This document shows positions 12,055 through 22,614 of a stretch of DNA of 64,000 bases, piece after piece. Where the stretch lies: NCBI GenBank assembly GCA_907163375.1, contig CAJQUW010009053.1:136501-200500 (forward strand). The letters are read 5' to 3'. Position 1 is the stretch's first letter; the number at the start of each line of letters is the position of its first letter. A program made the position numbers and the translations under genes. A model generated the notes under the pieces. The model searched no databases. It saw nothing but the letters and a program-made list of their open reading frames with translations, and was not told the origin of the DNA. Source of the DNA: Prostheceraeus crozeri. Taxonomy: Eukaryota; Platyhelminthes; Polycladida; Euryleptidae.

Positions 12055-13004
12055 CGAGATATAGCCTCACCGGTCACTTTCTTGAAGACAATCCAAGCAT
12101 TTACGGCTGCGATATCTAGCATATTGTTCCACACTGCAACAGGCCATCGGAAACAAGGACTATGAGTAGAAAGCTGTTTAGACATCATGTCAAAGCAGTC
12201 GACACCGACTTTATCCTTGTTGTATGAAAGAATGATGGCGGGCTTTTTCTTCTCTGTGGTGGCATCAATTGTGGGAGATGAATGCATCGTAGACAATAGA
12301 CATACGTTTTTGCCCTTTTTACATTGGTAATTCACAAATGTAGTGCCGGAAGCTTCATCGTAGAAGAACTCACTATTGAAGGGCAGATTTTTCTTCACAG
12401 AAACCATTTCACTGCTCAACTCTCTTCTATTTTTTCGAATTGTGCTCACAATTGTCGTCCTTTTCTCCTTTAGCTTTACTGCAGCAGTGAGTGACGTAAA
12501 AAAGTTATCCATGGTGATGTTGTAACCTTTTCCAATGATTGGCTGCGAAATCTTCATAATAACATGCTCTGCCAAAGGTAAATCACCTCGTTCGGCCTTC
12601 TCTTGAGCACCCAAATAAGGTATTATGTGTACAACATACTTCGAGTTGACTTCGCACAAAATCCAAAATTTAATGCCATATTTATCAGGCTTATTGGGCA
12701 TAAAAACAATGAAACCACAACGAGTTTTCAGCGGCAGGACCTGCTCATCCAAAGTCAATGAATATTCCGGAATGTAAGATGATTGGCAATTTCTGGAGAA
12801 TAAATGAAATACTTCACGAATTGGAGCGAATTTATCAGCACTTCTTTGTCTTCTGTTGGGCTTGTCATCAAAACAAAGATATCGGAGAATTTGCTTATAT
12901 CTATCGCGCGCCATAGTTTGATGGAAAACATTAGGGCCGTAATATCGATTATATAGAAAATCAAGTGGATGATTCCTTCCATAGACACCACGTAGGTAAG
13001 TCAA
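12003..13004 (-). pseudogene. piggyBac transposase, catalytic DDD core
   Basis: 333 codons are open. In order: LTYLRGVYGRNHPLDFLYNRYYG, DRYKQILRYLCFDDKPNRRQRSADKFAPIREVF, YSLTLDEQVLPLKTR (first Asp), PDKYGIKFWILCEV, GYNITMDNFFTSL (second Asp), STIRKNRRELS, and DKVGVDCFDMMSKQL (third Asp). All three catalytic Asp of the RNase H-like fold are kept. The core is long and uninterrupted, so the copy looks fairly recent. A frame change near 12040 separates it from the cysteine-rich tail. Confidence 0.9.
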
Positions 13005-13018
13005 GCTTATAAAAGCTT

Positions 13019-13369
13019 CTAATGCACATAAATCAAGCAGGAAATTAGTGTCACATCGTTGACCCTCTTCGATAGTATGTTGTAGAACTTTTTGTAGGAT
13101 AGATTCAGCGCAGAGATGCGACCGACGTTGAGAGATCTCGTCATTCTAGTCCACTTAGTACCATCCCGTCCAATAAGGCTGTCTTCCCTTGTAGCTGCAT
13201 CAAAATCTTCATCTTCGGACACGAAATCTTCTTCACTTGACTCATAAGATTGTGGAACTGATGGTTCGTCTTCATTATCTGACATTTCACTCCCAGAGTC
13301 AACTACCATTTCGGCTACATCCACTGCGGCAAGCCGCCTCCGCCGAGAACTCGTGGCCATGACAAGCAC
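13019..13369 (-). pseudogene. piggyBac transposase, N-terminal acidic region
   Basis: From ATG 13369 the frame begins ATSSRRRRLAAVDVAEMV, followed by an acidic stretch (SGSEMSDNEDEPSV and SSEEDFVSEDEDFDAATRED) and LIGRDGTKWTR. A disordered acidic N-terminus and a G.DG..W motif are normal for piggyBac transposases. After about residue 90 the sequence no longer follows the family, and the expected TN..A segment is absent. A short deletion plus a frame change between about 13040 and 13090 is inferred. In the neighbouring frame LEAFISLTYLRGVYGR leads into the next piece. Confidence 0.8.
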
Positions 13370-13909
13370 AACAGTCAGAATGAAATCACAGTGTGCTTCG
13401 CTTGCATGACACGCTCACAGAGATCAGATATCAATGCTATTGTTCACTCACTACAGAGAACATAGATATCTGACAATCCGACCTCTATTGACGCGCTGAA
13501 GTGATATCAAGCTGCTAAGCAGAATCTTATTCTGTCTCATGCGGACAGAAAGAATCAAAGGGTCATAGATTGTGTCAATAGGGAGTCAATAATATCGTTT
13601 GACGAATACATATCATTGGTACAGTCGATATCGACTTTTTCGCCAATCTAGGTATTTAGCCACGGCATTGCGCAACAACAATAATTACAAGGAAAGTGCA
13701 AATAGCCCAAAGTACTTTGACTAAAATAATTAATTTACATATGTGTTAGGATCATAGATCATATTTGGAAATACTGAGAATTTTTAGCATTAGTCAGCGA
13801 AAAGTCGATTTCGACTTTTCAGCCATCCTAGTGTTAAAAAAATTATCCACAAAATCGCTACCTCGCCAGATAATCTGTTGATATTAGCAGGATGCGTTCC
13901 CACAGGGTT

Positions 13910-14395
13910 CCTCTGTGCTCCACGACAGATGCTGCTCACACCATTCCACACGCTTTCGCTTGTGTTCGAGACCTGCGGAGAAAAAAAATTGGCAGTGAAA
14001 CAATGTCATTGTGTGAAATTCTCGCATTACTTACTTAGAGGAATTCTTACAGCAGGGCGGTATGACCTCAGGCCCGCTTCTGCTAGATGGCGATATGCTA
14101 TTCGTATACTGCATGCAATTCCTGCTGCAGCTTTCCAGCTGATGGCCAGTCGAGGAACACTCTTAAAGTGATTGCGCTTTGCTGAGATAACCAACTTCCT
14201 ATCGGTAGCATTGTTTGTCAATCTCGGTCTCCCTGATCCTTTCCTTCTTTTAACATTTCCATCATTGTTCCATCGACTCCATCACCTGCTCACAGTGCAG
14301 TGCGACTCACCCAACTTCCGTCCAACAAACCTACAACTCTTTCCACATCGTAGCATTCCAACAGCCATTCCTTTTACAAACTCTGATTGCGACAT
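13910..14395 (-). pseudogene. Tc1 transposase, N-terminal half (helix-turn-helix)
   Basis: From ATG 14395 the frame reads MSQSEFVKGMAVGMLR, then KSCRFVGRKLGESHCTVSR, the paired-like helix-turn-helix of Tc1 transposases that binds the terminal repeats. After frame changes the second DNA-binding part reads ATDRKLVISAKRNHFKSVPRLAISWK and IAYRHLAEAGLRSYRPAVRIPL (14221-14030), then HKRKRVEWCEQHLSWSTEE up to the insertion at 13909. At least two frame breaks are visible. The sense continues at 10741. Confidence 0.75.
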
Positions 14396-14498
14396 TTTTG
14401 CTTCAATATGATATATAATGCATATTTCTCTTTTTTTACTTCGAGTTTTGGTCAATAAAAAGAAGGAATGTTCACTTGCTTTTTCATCTAAAGATGAA

Positions 14499-17400
14499 AA
14501 ACGTGAATATTTGCAATATCTTGAATTACTAGAACGAAATAAAGAAAATATGAGCAATGATGCATCATCAAAAATAGAGAAGTATGATGAAGAAATGCCT
14601 ATAAAAGAACAGTGAGATAACGAATGTGTTGCAGTGGAAACAAATAAAGAGTGAGAAGACGGTGCAATGGTCACTCATATAATTCAACGCAAGACGAAGC
14701 TAAAAACATATCATGCTCAAAACACGATTGAATTAAGTCAGTTCCATCAAGTCCGAGCATACTTGGATTACAAAATGAAAGAGCTCACAGAATCCGTATA
14801 GGATTACGAAAACACAAAGGCGGATGCCATTTTGATAAATGTGGACTGTGGATTCCTTCAAGAGTGAGCGTGCCTGCTGAAAAAAAAGACACATATCGGT
14901 GTTATCATTTCCATAGTTTCTGAAAAAAAGTATGGCTACAAATGTGTTACAGTGCTCTAAGTTTTTAATACAGTAGGCTACATTCATTTCCAAGAAAGCG
15001 ATTCAGATTAGAGTTTGTAATGTAAGTTGGCAATCAATCAGTCTTAATTTTAAAACCTGCAGTTTAAATTAGGCTAATATAATGTGACATAAATGTTGGG
15101 GTATTGTATTAAGATTTTATCCTTAAATGATGCAATAATATTATGCTCTAAGTTGTATTCTTTTAATGGCATTTTTTAAATGCATTGTATTGAGATATAT
15201 CGCCGTAAAGTCAACTTAAACTTGGAGTCAATTGTAAGATACGAACAACGAAGAACTAAAGAATAATGAAAGAGAGAAGCATTTCATTTTAATTGAATTT
15301 ATAAATCTCGGCTGGCCGGCATAGCCATCGTAATATCTTACTCCATTACAAAGTCAATTGAGAATGAACAGTGAACGCTACAGGGTGCACAAAGACCGTA
15401 GCCATAAAGCTCAGCGAGCGAGGATGCGTGTACTTCTGTCTCATAAGCCTGTAAAAATGGCAAGCTTCCATCACATGCACCCATGCACCGACATCGGCTT
15501 AGTTGTATCCGCTATTGTATTTGCGAGCAGTGCTGAAAACAATAGAATCGTTGGACAAACACCATGTAAGGTGAACGAAGGCTCAAAACAAAACAATTAG
15601 CGAAGTCATCTCTTTGTTCTCTCAAAGCAACTGTAGATTGTTTACTTTGCATGTCTGTGTACTTTTGAGGTAATGAGAAAAAATGTTGAAGAAATTTGAA
15701 AAAGAGCTACTGAACGTATTTGAATGTAATTTACATAATCGTACTCCCTACATTACAAGGATTCTGAAGATACCAAGCATGAACATTTTTCATGAAAAAG
15801 TGAGAAACTAACATGATTATCCAAAATAGTCATGATTTTGTGATAACTACACGATGTCACTTATTTGTTCATAGTCCATCGACTTTTATGACCAGTATGT
15901 CAAAAGAGAGCTCGGAAAATGCTCGTTCTCCCCGTGCCTGATTCATTATCATACTCATATCTTTTCTTATTGAAAAATTGTGATTTGTAAATTGAGTGAT
16001 TTTCTTATACTCAGCAATTTTCGCAAATACAAAAACGGATACAAGTCTATCATATAGCTCATTTTAAAGCTGAGAGTGCAAACTGTCGAATGATGTATGG
16101 GACATTTTTGTGAGACACGATTGGAGGGCATGAGAATCGATTGAATGTCCGCGAAATTTAGATGGTCCGTTTTTTTTATGATCAGCTCCGTGATGGACAT
16201 CGATCGTGAACTTAATATCTTTATTTACTGAGTTAAAAACAGATCGAAGACAAAATTGCAGCTAAATGTGACCATAATAACGTTATCACATCGTGATTCT
16301 AATGAATCGGATTAAGAGCAATCAGATTTCTTCTTGGAATGCATCGCTTTATCTTTCTGAAAAACGGGACCTTCACTTCTCACAAGCATTACAGCTCAAC
16401 TTTTAGATTATAGGCCTACACATTCTATCAACATGAGCACATATCTGAGAATGTGATAATTATATATTTATCCAGTTGTGCAATAATTGATGGATTCCAA
16501 AACATACGTGCGGTAATTTTATGGTAGGATTTGTTCTACAGAACCGTTGGAACTAATATTCGAATACATGTGAACATGCATTGCTATGCTTTGCAGCGTT
16601 GCAACCAATTCATGAATAGTAAATGCTTTTATTTATTAATAACTCAAAGGGAATTTACGAATAATCGCCCAATGTAAATTGATGCGAATTCGATAAACGC
16701 CGTGGGCGATTATTTGAAGAAATACGGTATACCTCCACTGCAATTTGAAATGGTCTGATCGTCATTTCGTCTACATGTTCCATTTGCCGCAAATATTCTA
16801 ATGATTATGATTATTCATCACCCAAGTGACCGGAGAAAAATACTGTCATTCCAGTATCCTGCCATCCAGTAATCCTGCCAATTGAAATCGGCACTAATAG
16901 GTAAGAATCATCTATAATCCGAAAAATGTTTTTTTACTTTCGAAGTACCTAAATGCAATTTTGTTTGCCAAAGCTCGTGCTTCATCTCCTGAAATGACTT
17001 AAACCATATTTAAGAAGAAAAAGTACAGCATGTAGCCTACACAAGGGTCACTATGCTTGCTTATGGGGACTTGTCCTATAGTTTGCGGGTATTCGTTAAA
17101 TTGGATAATTCACTGTCTCAAACATTGAAGAGCATTTTAAGGATGGCTCATGGGAGTACTGCAAGCGTGACTTCTTCCCAGAAATAGGACAACTGCATCT
17201 CAGGCAGTCAATCTAAAGACAATTACAGAGAAGTTCCCCAACCATCCCTATCCTTTTGTATACCTGAGTGACTCCATTGATTTTATCACCCTTCACATCG
17301 TTCAAATTCTTTATTCAATTTTAATGAATTTGTGAAAATAATAAGAAAAATTCAAATCATTCGGAAAGACTAACATTCTTTACTCAAAACTCATAAAAGC

Positions 17401-18324
17401 TCACAACTATTCTATTTGACGAAATGTATTAGGACTACTTACTCTAAAGAAACATGTTGCAAACAGAGAGTGAATGTTTGTATGTCTCGCGAAAATCAAC
17501 TATATTTCTTGTTGAAATAGAGAAAACAGTCATACGGATCAAACAGTATTTCCGAGATTATTTCATTATCAAATATATTATTCAAAAAGTGTGACTTAAA
17601 TGTTTGCTAACAACTTTTTTGTTGTATTTGTCTAAGGACAAAAGTCAACAATATTCACAATGATTAGTAATATGATTCTTAAAATCGTCGGGAACTTTCA
17701 AGGAATTGATTATTGTAACCCGAAATTAAATGGATTGTTATGTATGCTCATGTACTTTAAAAACATGTAGTTGCTGTTCTTCCAATGTGGTAGATCTTTC
17801 GTGAGTTTTTAATCGACAACTTTGTGCAAATTATTGCGTATTTAGAATATTAATTGAGCAGGACATGCTTGAACTTCGCATAATCACTTCATAATATAGT
17901 TTGTAGGGAAAACATGCTGTTTCCTATTCGGGATTGTTACAAAACCGTTGAAATGTCAACTAGGAGTTTTCTAACATAAACACACTACACAAAAATCAAT
18001 GTGAAAGTTGTTTAGAAATCTGAGGTATGGAGAAAGCTATCAACTCTGTTTATTACCTCAATTTTCTCAGAAATGATCAAATTATTGTTCGAATTGACCG
18101 AGTTGATCGAACAACGAAGGATTAAGCAGGCAAAAGTAATGTGAGCCACATCGTTAATGAATTTCAATTGCCGAGGTAATACTGGTAAAGTTTCTCGCTG
18201 TTCAGTTGCTGTTAAGTTTAATAATAATTATAATATACTTTACTGCAAAAGAGAAAAAGGCAAGCACAGGTCCTGAGGGACACTTGTGTGAAGCCAAGAT
18301 GACAATACAAAATTGTTTACTACA
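14499..18324. other. No gene firmly seen; weak LINE-like trace near 17.0 kb and a 12-bp hairpin
   Basis: Just right of the Tc1 arm (14418-14615, plus) is a 65-codon frame rich in Lys/Glu (NKKKECSLAFSSKDEKREYLQYLELLERN), discussed under findings. Near 17040-17170 (plus) a reading VTMLAYGDLSYSLRVF..LDNSLSQTLKSILRMAHGST faintly recalls the end of a LINE reverse transcriptase, too degraded to call. A perfect 12-bp hairpin lies at 16660-16714, and TAGGCCTA at 11634-11641 (inside the piggyBac) and 16411-16418. Nothing else recognised. Confidence 0.35.
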
Positions 18325-19930
18325 TCATGGAAATACATTGCAATGAATAGAAAGATCGAAGTTGTATAGACGCGATTGAAACAGATGTAAAGCTTTTGAT
18401 GAAATGATTAGTTCGAGAAGGGAATTCCAGATACCAGCAATACGATGACCAAAAAAGAATTTGCGAATGTTGCTATGATGACGGCTATGGGGTTTCAACT
18501 TTAAAGAATGACCACGGGTACAAGATGAAGATAAGACAAAGAAATCATTGATTGGAATATCTACCAAGTTGCTTAAAAGTTTGAATGCCAAGACGAGGTC
18601 AAGAAAAATTCTTCTATATTCCAAAGATTTCAAACCAAGAACTTGAAGTCGATCGGAGTAATTGCTAAATGCTATACTAGTTCGACGGCACCATTGTTTT
18701 GCAAAATATTTCTGTACCTTTTTCACGGCTTTAATGTCTTTAATGAGAAAAGGCACCACACTTGGGTGCAATATTCAAGCATTGGCCTAATATAAACATA
18801 GTAAGCATGTACAAGAATTCGAGGATCATTCATGCTCTTTAATGCAATATAGCTATGATCGACAATTACATCACTTTATTTTTAAAATGATAAAGAATGA
18901 TATCATTTTATATCATTTTACTTTTTTATCATGAAAATGTAACATTTTTTAGTTAAATATGCTGAGGCCTTCATAGTAAGTAGATCTAGTCAAACGAATT
19001 TTTCGACTTACACTGCTACCATGCTACTTTTACTGTTCAGAGAAATTGGAATTAGATTGCATGCAGTATCGATATATTCCAAATAATGGAAGACCGAATA
19101 AAGCAGTTTAGTCATACAAAGCTTCTTGTACATCAAGGGTTAGGTAGGGCCTATGGCCTACACATTAGACATCGCAAGTTTTGATTTAAGCTTTATACAC
19201 TCGAATTGCAGATATGCGTCAATATGCAGTTGGTTAGGCCAACAGTATCTAAAGTACGAAAAAAGGCTAAAAATATTTAGATTGCAGTCAAGACTTCAAA
19301 AACATCAAGACAGTGTTATTAATGACTTTTTTGACAATTTGTGTGATAGACAGACTGACAGACAATAGCCTGTTGCTTTTCGCTATGAATCAACCAGTGC
19401 GGAAGGGCATGGATGGACCAAGCGAAAGAGACTAATTCGCTTCAACACAAAATGCGAAGAATCTATGATTAGAAAATATAATGGAACAGAATTTTTTGAT
19501 GATATCATTTTTCATAAATAAAATGATATCATTTTTCCTCGGAATACTATGATTCCATTTTATCATTGCCGATCTTTGCAAGATAGGCACGATATAGGGC
19601 TTTCGATGCAATACTATGACAATGCAGAGAGAACCTTAGATCGGAAGAAAATGTTAAGCCAATATCGCTTACGCTTTTCGCTTTATTAATAGCACTTCAA
19701 TTCAAATAATATGACTCGTCGCCGATGCTGCTTCCAAACGAGATTACTTTGCATTTATCACTTGATGGGCAGAGCAGCCATGCCGATGACCATTCTGAAA
19801 TATCTGTTAGGGTGTCGGACAATTTTGAAAAGTCACCATTTAGGCTGTCCATGTAAATTTTGACATCGTTAGCAAGTAGACTAATTCTGCAATTTCCTTT
19901 CATTGCATGAGTAATGTCATTAACATACGT
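18325..19930 (-). pseudogene. LINE (CR1/L2-like) reverse transcriptase, C-terminal half, with an insertion
   Basis: Reading leftwards: VNDITHAM..NCRISLLANDVKIYMD (reverse-transcriptase motif C, with Asn where ADD is expected) and LSDTLTDISEWSSAW, at 19930-19700; then SVSDIGLTFSSDLRFSLHCHSIASKALYRAYLAKI, to about 19575. After a foreign stretch: DHSYIALKSMNDPRILVHAYYVYIRPMLEYCTQVW (18885-18770), then 18771-18325 open, IKAVKKVQKYFAKQW to FFFGHRIAGIWNSLL. This is the usual tail of CR1/L2-type ORF2 with the VRP.LEY and WN.LP motifs. At least two frame changes are visible. Confidence 0.8.
18886..19575. mobile_element. Non-coding insertion inside the LINE, ends rich in AATGATATCATTTT
   Basis: This stretch interrupts the LINE between ..YRAYLAKI and DHSYIAL. 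Its two ends carry inverted and palindromic AATGATATCATTTT motifs (18893-18930 and 19498-19540), and the interior has no coding sense. I could not fix a target duplication, since GATC occurs at both edges but does not restore the frame cleanly. A MITE or a small composite repeat is the likely explanation. Confidence 0.4.
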
Positions 19931-20264
19931 TCAATTATTTAATTTGTAGTTTCCTACTTTGCTTTTACTATTGTCTGTTTAACCCTTTGGTTTAACCTAT
20001 TGATTCGAGGCAAAAGGCATAAACCTCTTGACCTCTTTTTCTAAAGCCATTTTTATGGGGTTTATGTGTAAGGTTATCTTTTCTTTTTGGTATAGTGGTA
20101 ACACATGATCGAAACTTTCTTTCAGCAGCGAGCATATTCGAAAATACCTGTTTCTCCGCCTGGTGGTTCCTATTAAATAAAAACGGGTTACCTTAAATTT
20201 AAACTCGCTGCTGAGTACATGTCACACAGCATCAAAACTTTGAAATACTGTTCAGATAGATAAC

Positions 20265-20750
20265 GATTCAACAATTGGTCAATTCATCAAGTTGGCATAT
20301 AGAGACTTCTGTGAAATCTGCTGTAAAGAAAATGTACGCTATGCAAGTATTGCGGCCAATTTTGTCCAACAATGACCTCAAAACCGTCTTGGTCTCATTA
20401 GGACTGTGCAAAGAGCATGGTTCTCACGCATTCATTGAGCTTCCGACTTGCCTAAAAGAAAAACTGAATCGCCTGCACAAACGAGCGCATAGGTTAATTT
20501 GTCGCGTTTAATCTTCGAGTGAGTGTCCATGTGGTGAATTCGAATGTCTACGAAACCGGCGTGTTGAAGCTGTAGTCCGTGTATTCAAAAAAAGCATAGA
20601 TGATAGTGACCACTTTCTGCATGACATCATCCCACAGCGATCGAATCGAACAGTAAGCCTAATTCAACCAAGCTCTTGCACTAAACGGAGATTTTCAACT
20701 TTCGTTCCTTTCGTTACTGCACACATCAATAACTGCTTCATAGATTAAAA
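20265..20750 (+). pseudogene. LINE reverse-transcriptase C-terminal fragment
   Basis: Plus-strand reading: IETSVKSAVKKMYAMQVLRP, LKEKLNRLHKRAHRLICRV, one in-frame TAA (20509-20511), then CPCGEFECLRNRRVEAVVRVFKKSIDDSDHFLHDIIPQRS and KRRFSTFVPFVTAHINNCF. The L..L.KRAHRLI helix, the H.LH..IP segment and the R.FSTFVP...HIN ending are typical of the last 150 residues of LINE ORF2. It is on the opposite strand to the neighbouring LINE at 18.3-19.9 kb, so it is a separate, 5'-truncated copy. Confidence 0.65.
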
Positions 20751-22600
20751 TCCTATCCTATTGATATTACCAAACAATTTTAACTTGAAACTTCAACTTT
20801 CTTACTTATGCACAATCTGATGAAACGTTGTGATTTTCAATTGTCTAACATTTAAACTATTTCTTTCCTTCTTTTGAGTCAAAAGATTGTCTAAAAAAAT
20901 CAAAAAATGTTATCTAATCGCTTTAAAACATGAACTTTGATGATAATTAAGGTAGAAGTGTAGGTGTGCAATTAATAGCCATCGTTGACTGATATGATAA
21001 TCATAGGGCGCTTGCTACTATTGCATGATTAGAACATGATATGCACCAAGCTCCGTCCCATTCTCATCTAATATCTATAATGAATTCATTCTGCATTACC
21101 CATGCATGCAGATCCACTTACCATGTGATATTTGATGCTTTTGATTATCTGCGCTATGTTGTTTTAGTGACATGAGTGAATAAAAAGCATTGTAATAAAA
21201 TTATTGGTGCTCTGTGCACTTCCAATGAATTATAGGAAAGTTGGTACAGGAAAGGCTTCTAGATTATCTTTGTATTAAAAAGCAAACCTTTTTTTACTAT
21301 ATTTGTCGTCTTCGAAATTTCCCTCGAGCTTTCAACAGCGTTTGTGGTGAATGGTAATCAGTAATGAAACCAATTACTAGTAAATACAGCACAAGGTTGG
21401 GCAGAAACTTGGGTTGGGTTTGGCCATAGAGTAAATATGTCCCAACTCTATGGGTTTGACCCCAAGCTTTTTCATAAACTTGGGTTAAAACCCAAGACCC
21501 AAGCCCAAGGTTGAAAAACTTAAGGACCATCCACACCGGACGCGTACAACAAAAATGCCCTCTTCTCACCGAGCCGCAGGGCGAGGTCGGGATAGGGGAA
21601 AGGAGAGGGGGCAACTACAGATGCCACATAATTATGGACGCTCCTATTGCTAAATAAATATCATATTCATATTCCTTGTGTTACATGCATTCGAATTAGC
21701 CCAAACAAGACACCATAATATGACATTTTCCCGAGATAGTTAAATAACGCACTCAGTATTCAGAATTAACATGAATTCGCATGCAACATTTCAAGCATAA
21801 TGACTCGAAAATTATATCCAAACGACACATTTTCGACAAAATACAAAAACATTTTGCACTTGATTTACGAGCGTGAACAAAGTGTGATGTAATCAGGTTC
21901 CTAGATCTGCAAGTTTCATCAGACGAGAACAGTTCGTTGTGAATTTAAGTGTTGCTAGGGGTAATATCCGAGATGATGAGTTTTGGTCGACCAACGGTCT
22001 AGAAAATAGTCTCAATCTGAGAAGATATGGCGACAAAAGCCATTCCGTCCTGTTAATTTTCGCTAAGTAAATCCGAATGAACAGAAATTATTCTCTTGAG
22101 CATCAAAATCTGCAAGTTGTGGTTGTCGCATGTTTGAGGGAATATCAGATCAGGTATTTCACTGCCAATACTATTTATAAAAACCAAGCGAAATCAATCC
22201 TTTTGATAACTTGTCAACACAATTATAAGCTATATCGACTGTTGTTACGCAGTGCGATGAGCGATACAAGCAAGCATTTTCAAGGGGAAAAATCTCTACT
22301 GGTTGCAAAATAGGTATTATCATCATCCTCTTCGTGAAATTTCTTTTAAATAAAATGTGTTTCAACAAATTTGATTAAAAATTCTACGATCTACATTGCA
22401 TCATATAAACGATATGTAGCGTTGTGATGATTTAATCGAAATACTTGAGGGGGTGACGAGCAGTTGTAGACAGATGAAAGAGACCGACATTGCTTAAGTT
22501 ATTTTTATCAAATATAAACATAGGCTATAAATTTCTATTTGTTAGTAAAAAACAATTATAGTAAAGGTAGGAGTCAAAGCCAAAGTTAAAAAAGTTAAAG
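20751..22600. other. No gene seen except a CTTGGGT-rich repeat at 21391-21515
   Basis: No coding sense. The stretch 21391-21515 is dense in CTTGGGT and ACCCAAG in both directions. It starts CAAGGTTGGGC and looks related to the MITE at 26252-27404. Confidence 0.4.
21391..21515. repeat. CTTGGGT/ACCCAAG-rich repeat, probable short relative of the 26.3-kb MITE
   Basis: Within 125 bp, CTTGGGT or ACCCAAG occurs several times, including a hairpin CTTGGGTTAAAACCCAAG. The left edge CAAGGTTGGGC resembles the left end of the MITE at 26252 (CAAGGTTAGGTC). No target duplication was found. Confidence 0.45.
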
Positions 22601-22614
22601 TCAAGAAGCAGTCT

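Larger units (their letters stand above)
11445..13833 (-). mobile_element. piggyBac transposon, full length with TTAA target sites
   Basis: The ends CACTAGGATGGCTGAA (11445-11460) and its inverse (13818-13833) are each flanked by TTAA (11441-11444 and 13834-13837), the piggyBac target duplication. Similarity of the two ends continues inward (AAGTCGAAA...CGACTTTTCG). The 2389-bp unit encodes one transposase on the minus strand, broken into pieces. The right end carries a second nearby copy of GTCGA/TCGAC motifs. It lies inside the CCCTGTGGG element and is the youngest layer of this nest. Confidence 0.9.
10742..13907. mobile_element. Unclassified DNA element with CCCTGTGGGAACG inverted ends
   Basis: The left end CCCTGTGGGAACG (10742-10754) and its exact inverse at 13895-13907 interrupt the Tc1 transposase. 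The bases TT flank both sides (10740-10741, 13908-13909), and removal with one TT rebuilds the Tc1 codons, so the ends are exact. Beyond 13 bp the arms are only partly alike (ATC-TGC, then TGGCGA motifs). Apart from the piggyBac inside it, about 0.77 kb remains, without coding capacity. CCC...GGG ends recall piggyBac, but the target is not TTAA. Superfamily unknown. Confidence 0.65.
9951..14498 (-). mobile_element. Tc1-family transposon with long inverted arms, split by nested elements
   Basis: The outer arms 9951 to about 10030 and about 14425-14498 are inverted copies (shared TTCATCTTTAG, then CAAGTGA, then TTCCTTCTTTTTATTGA), roughly 80% alike by eye. Between them lie the two halves of one Tc1 transposase on the minus strand (14395-13910 and 10741-10152). 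The middle, 10742-13907, is a foreign element with CCCTGTGGG ends that itself contains a piggyBac. Whether the arms are the true Tc1 termini or an older palindrome around it is not settled. Confidence 0.7.

Noticed and set aside
17030-17280. Possible LINE reverse-transcriptase tail (LAYGDLSYSLRVF...)
   Set aside because: Similarity is limited to a weak YG motif and leucine pattern, so it was kept only as a remark.
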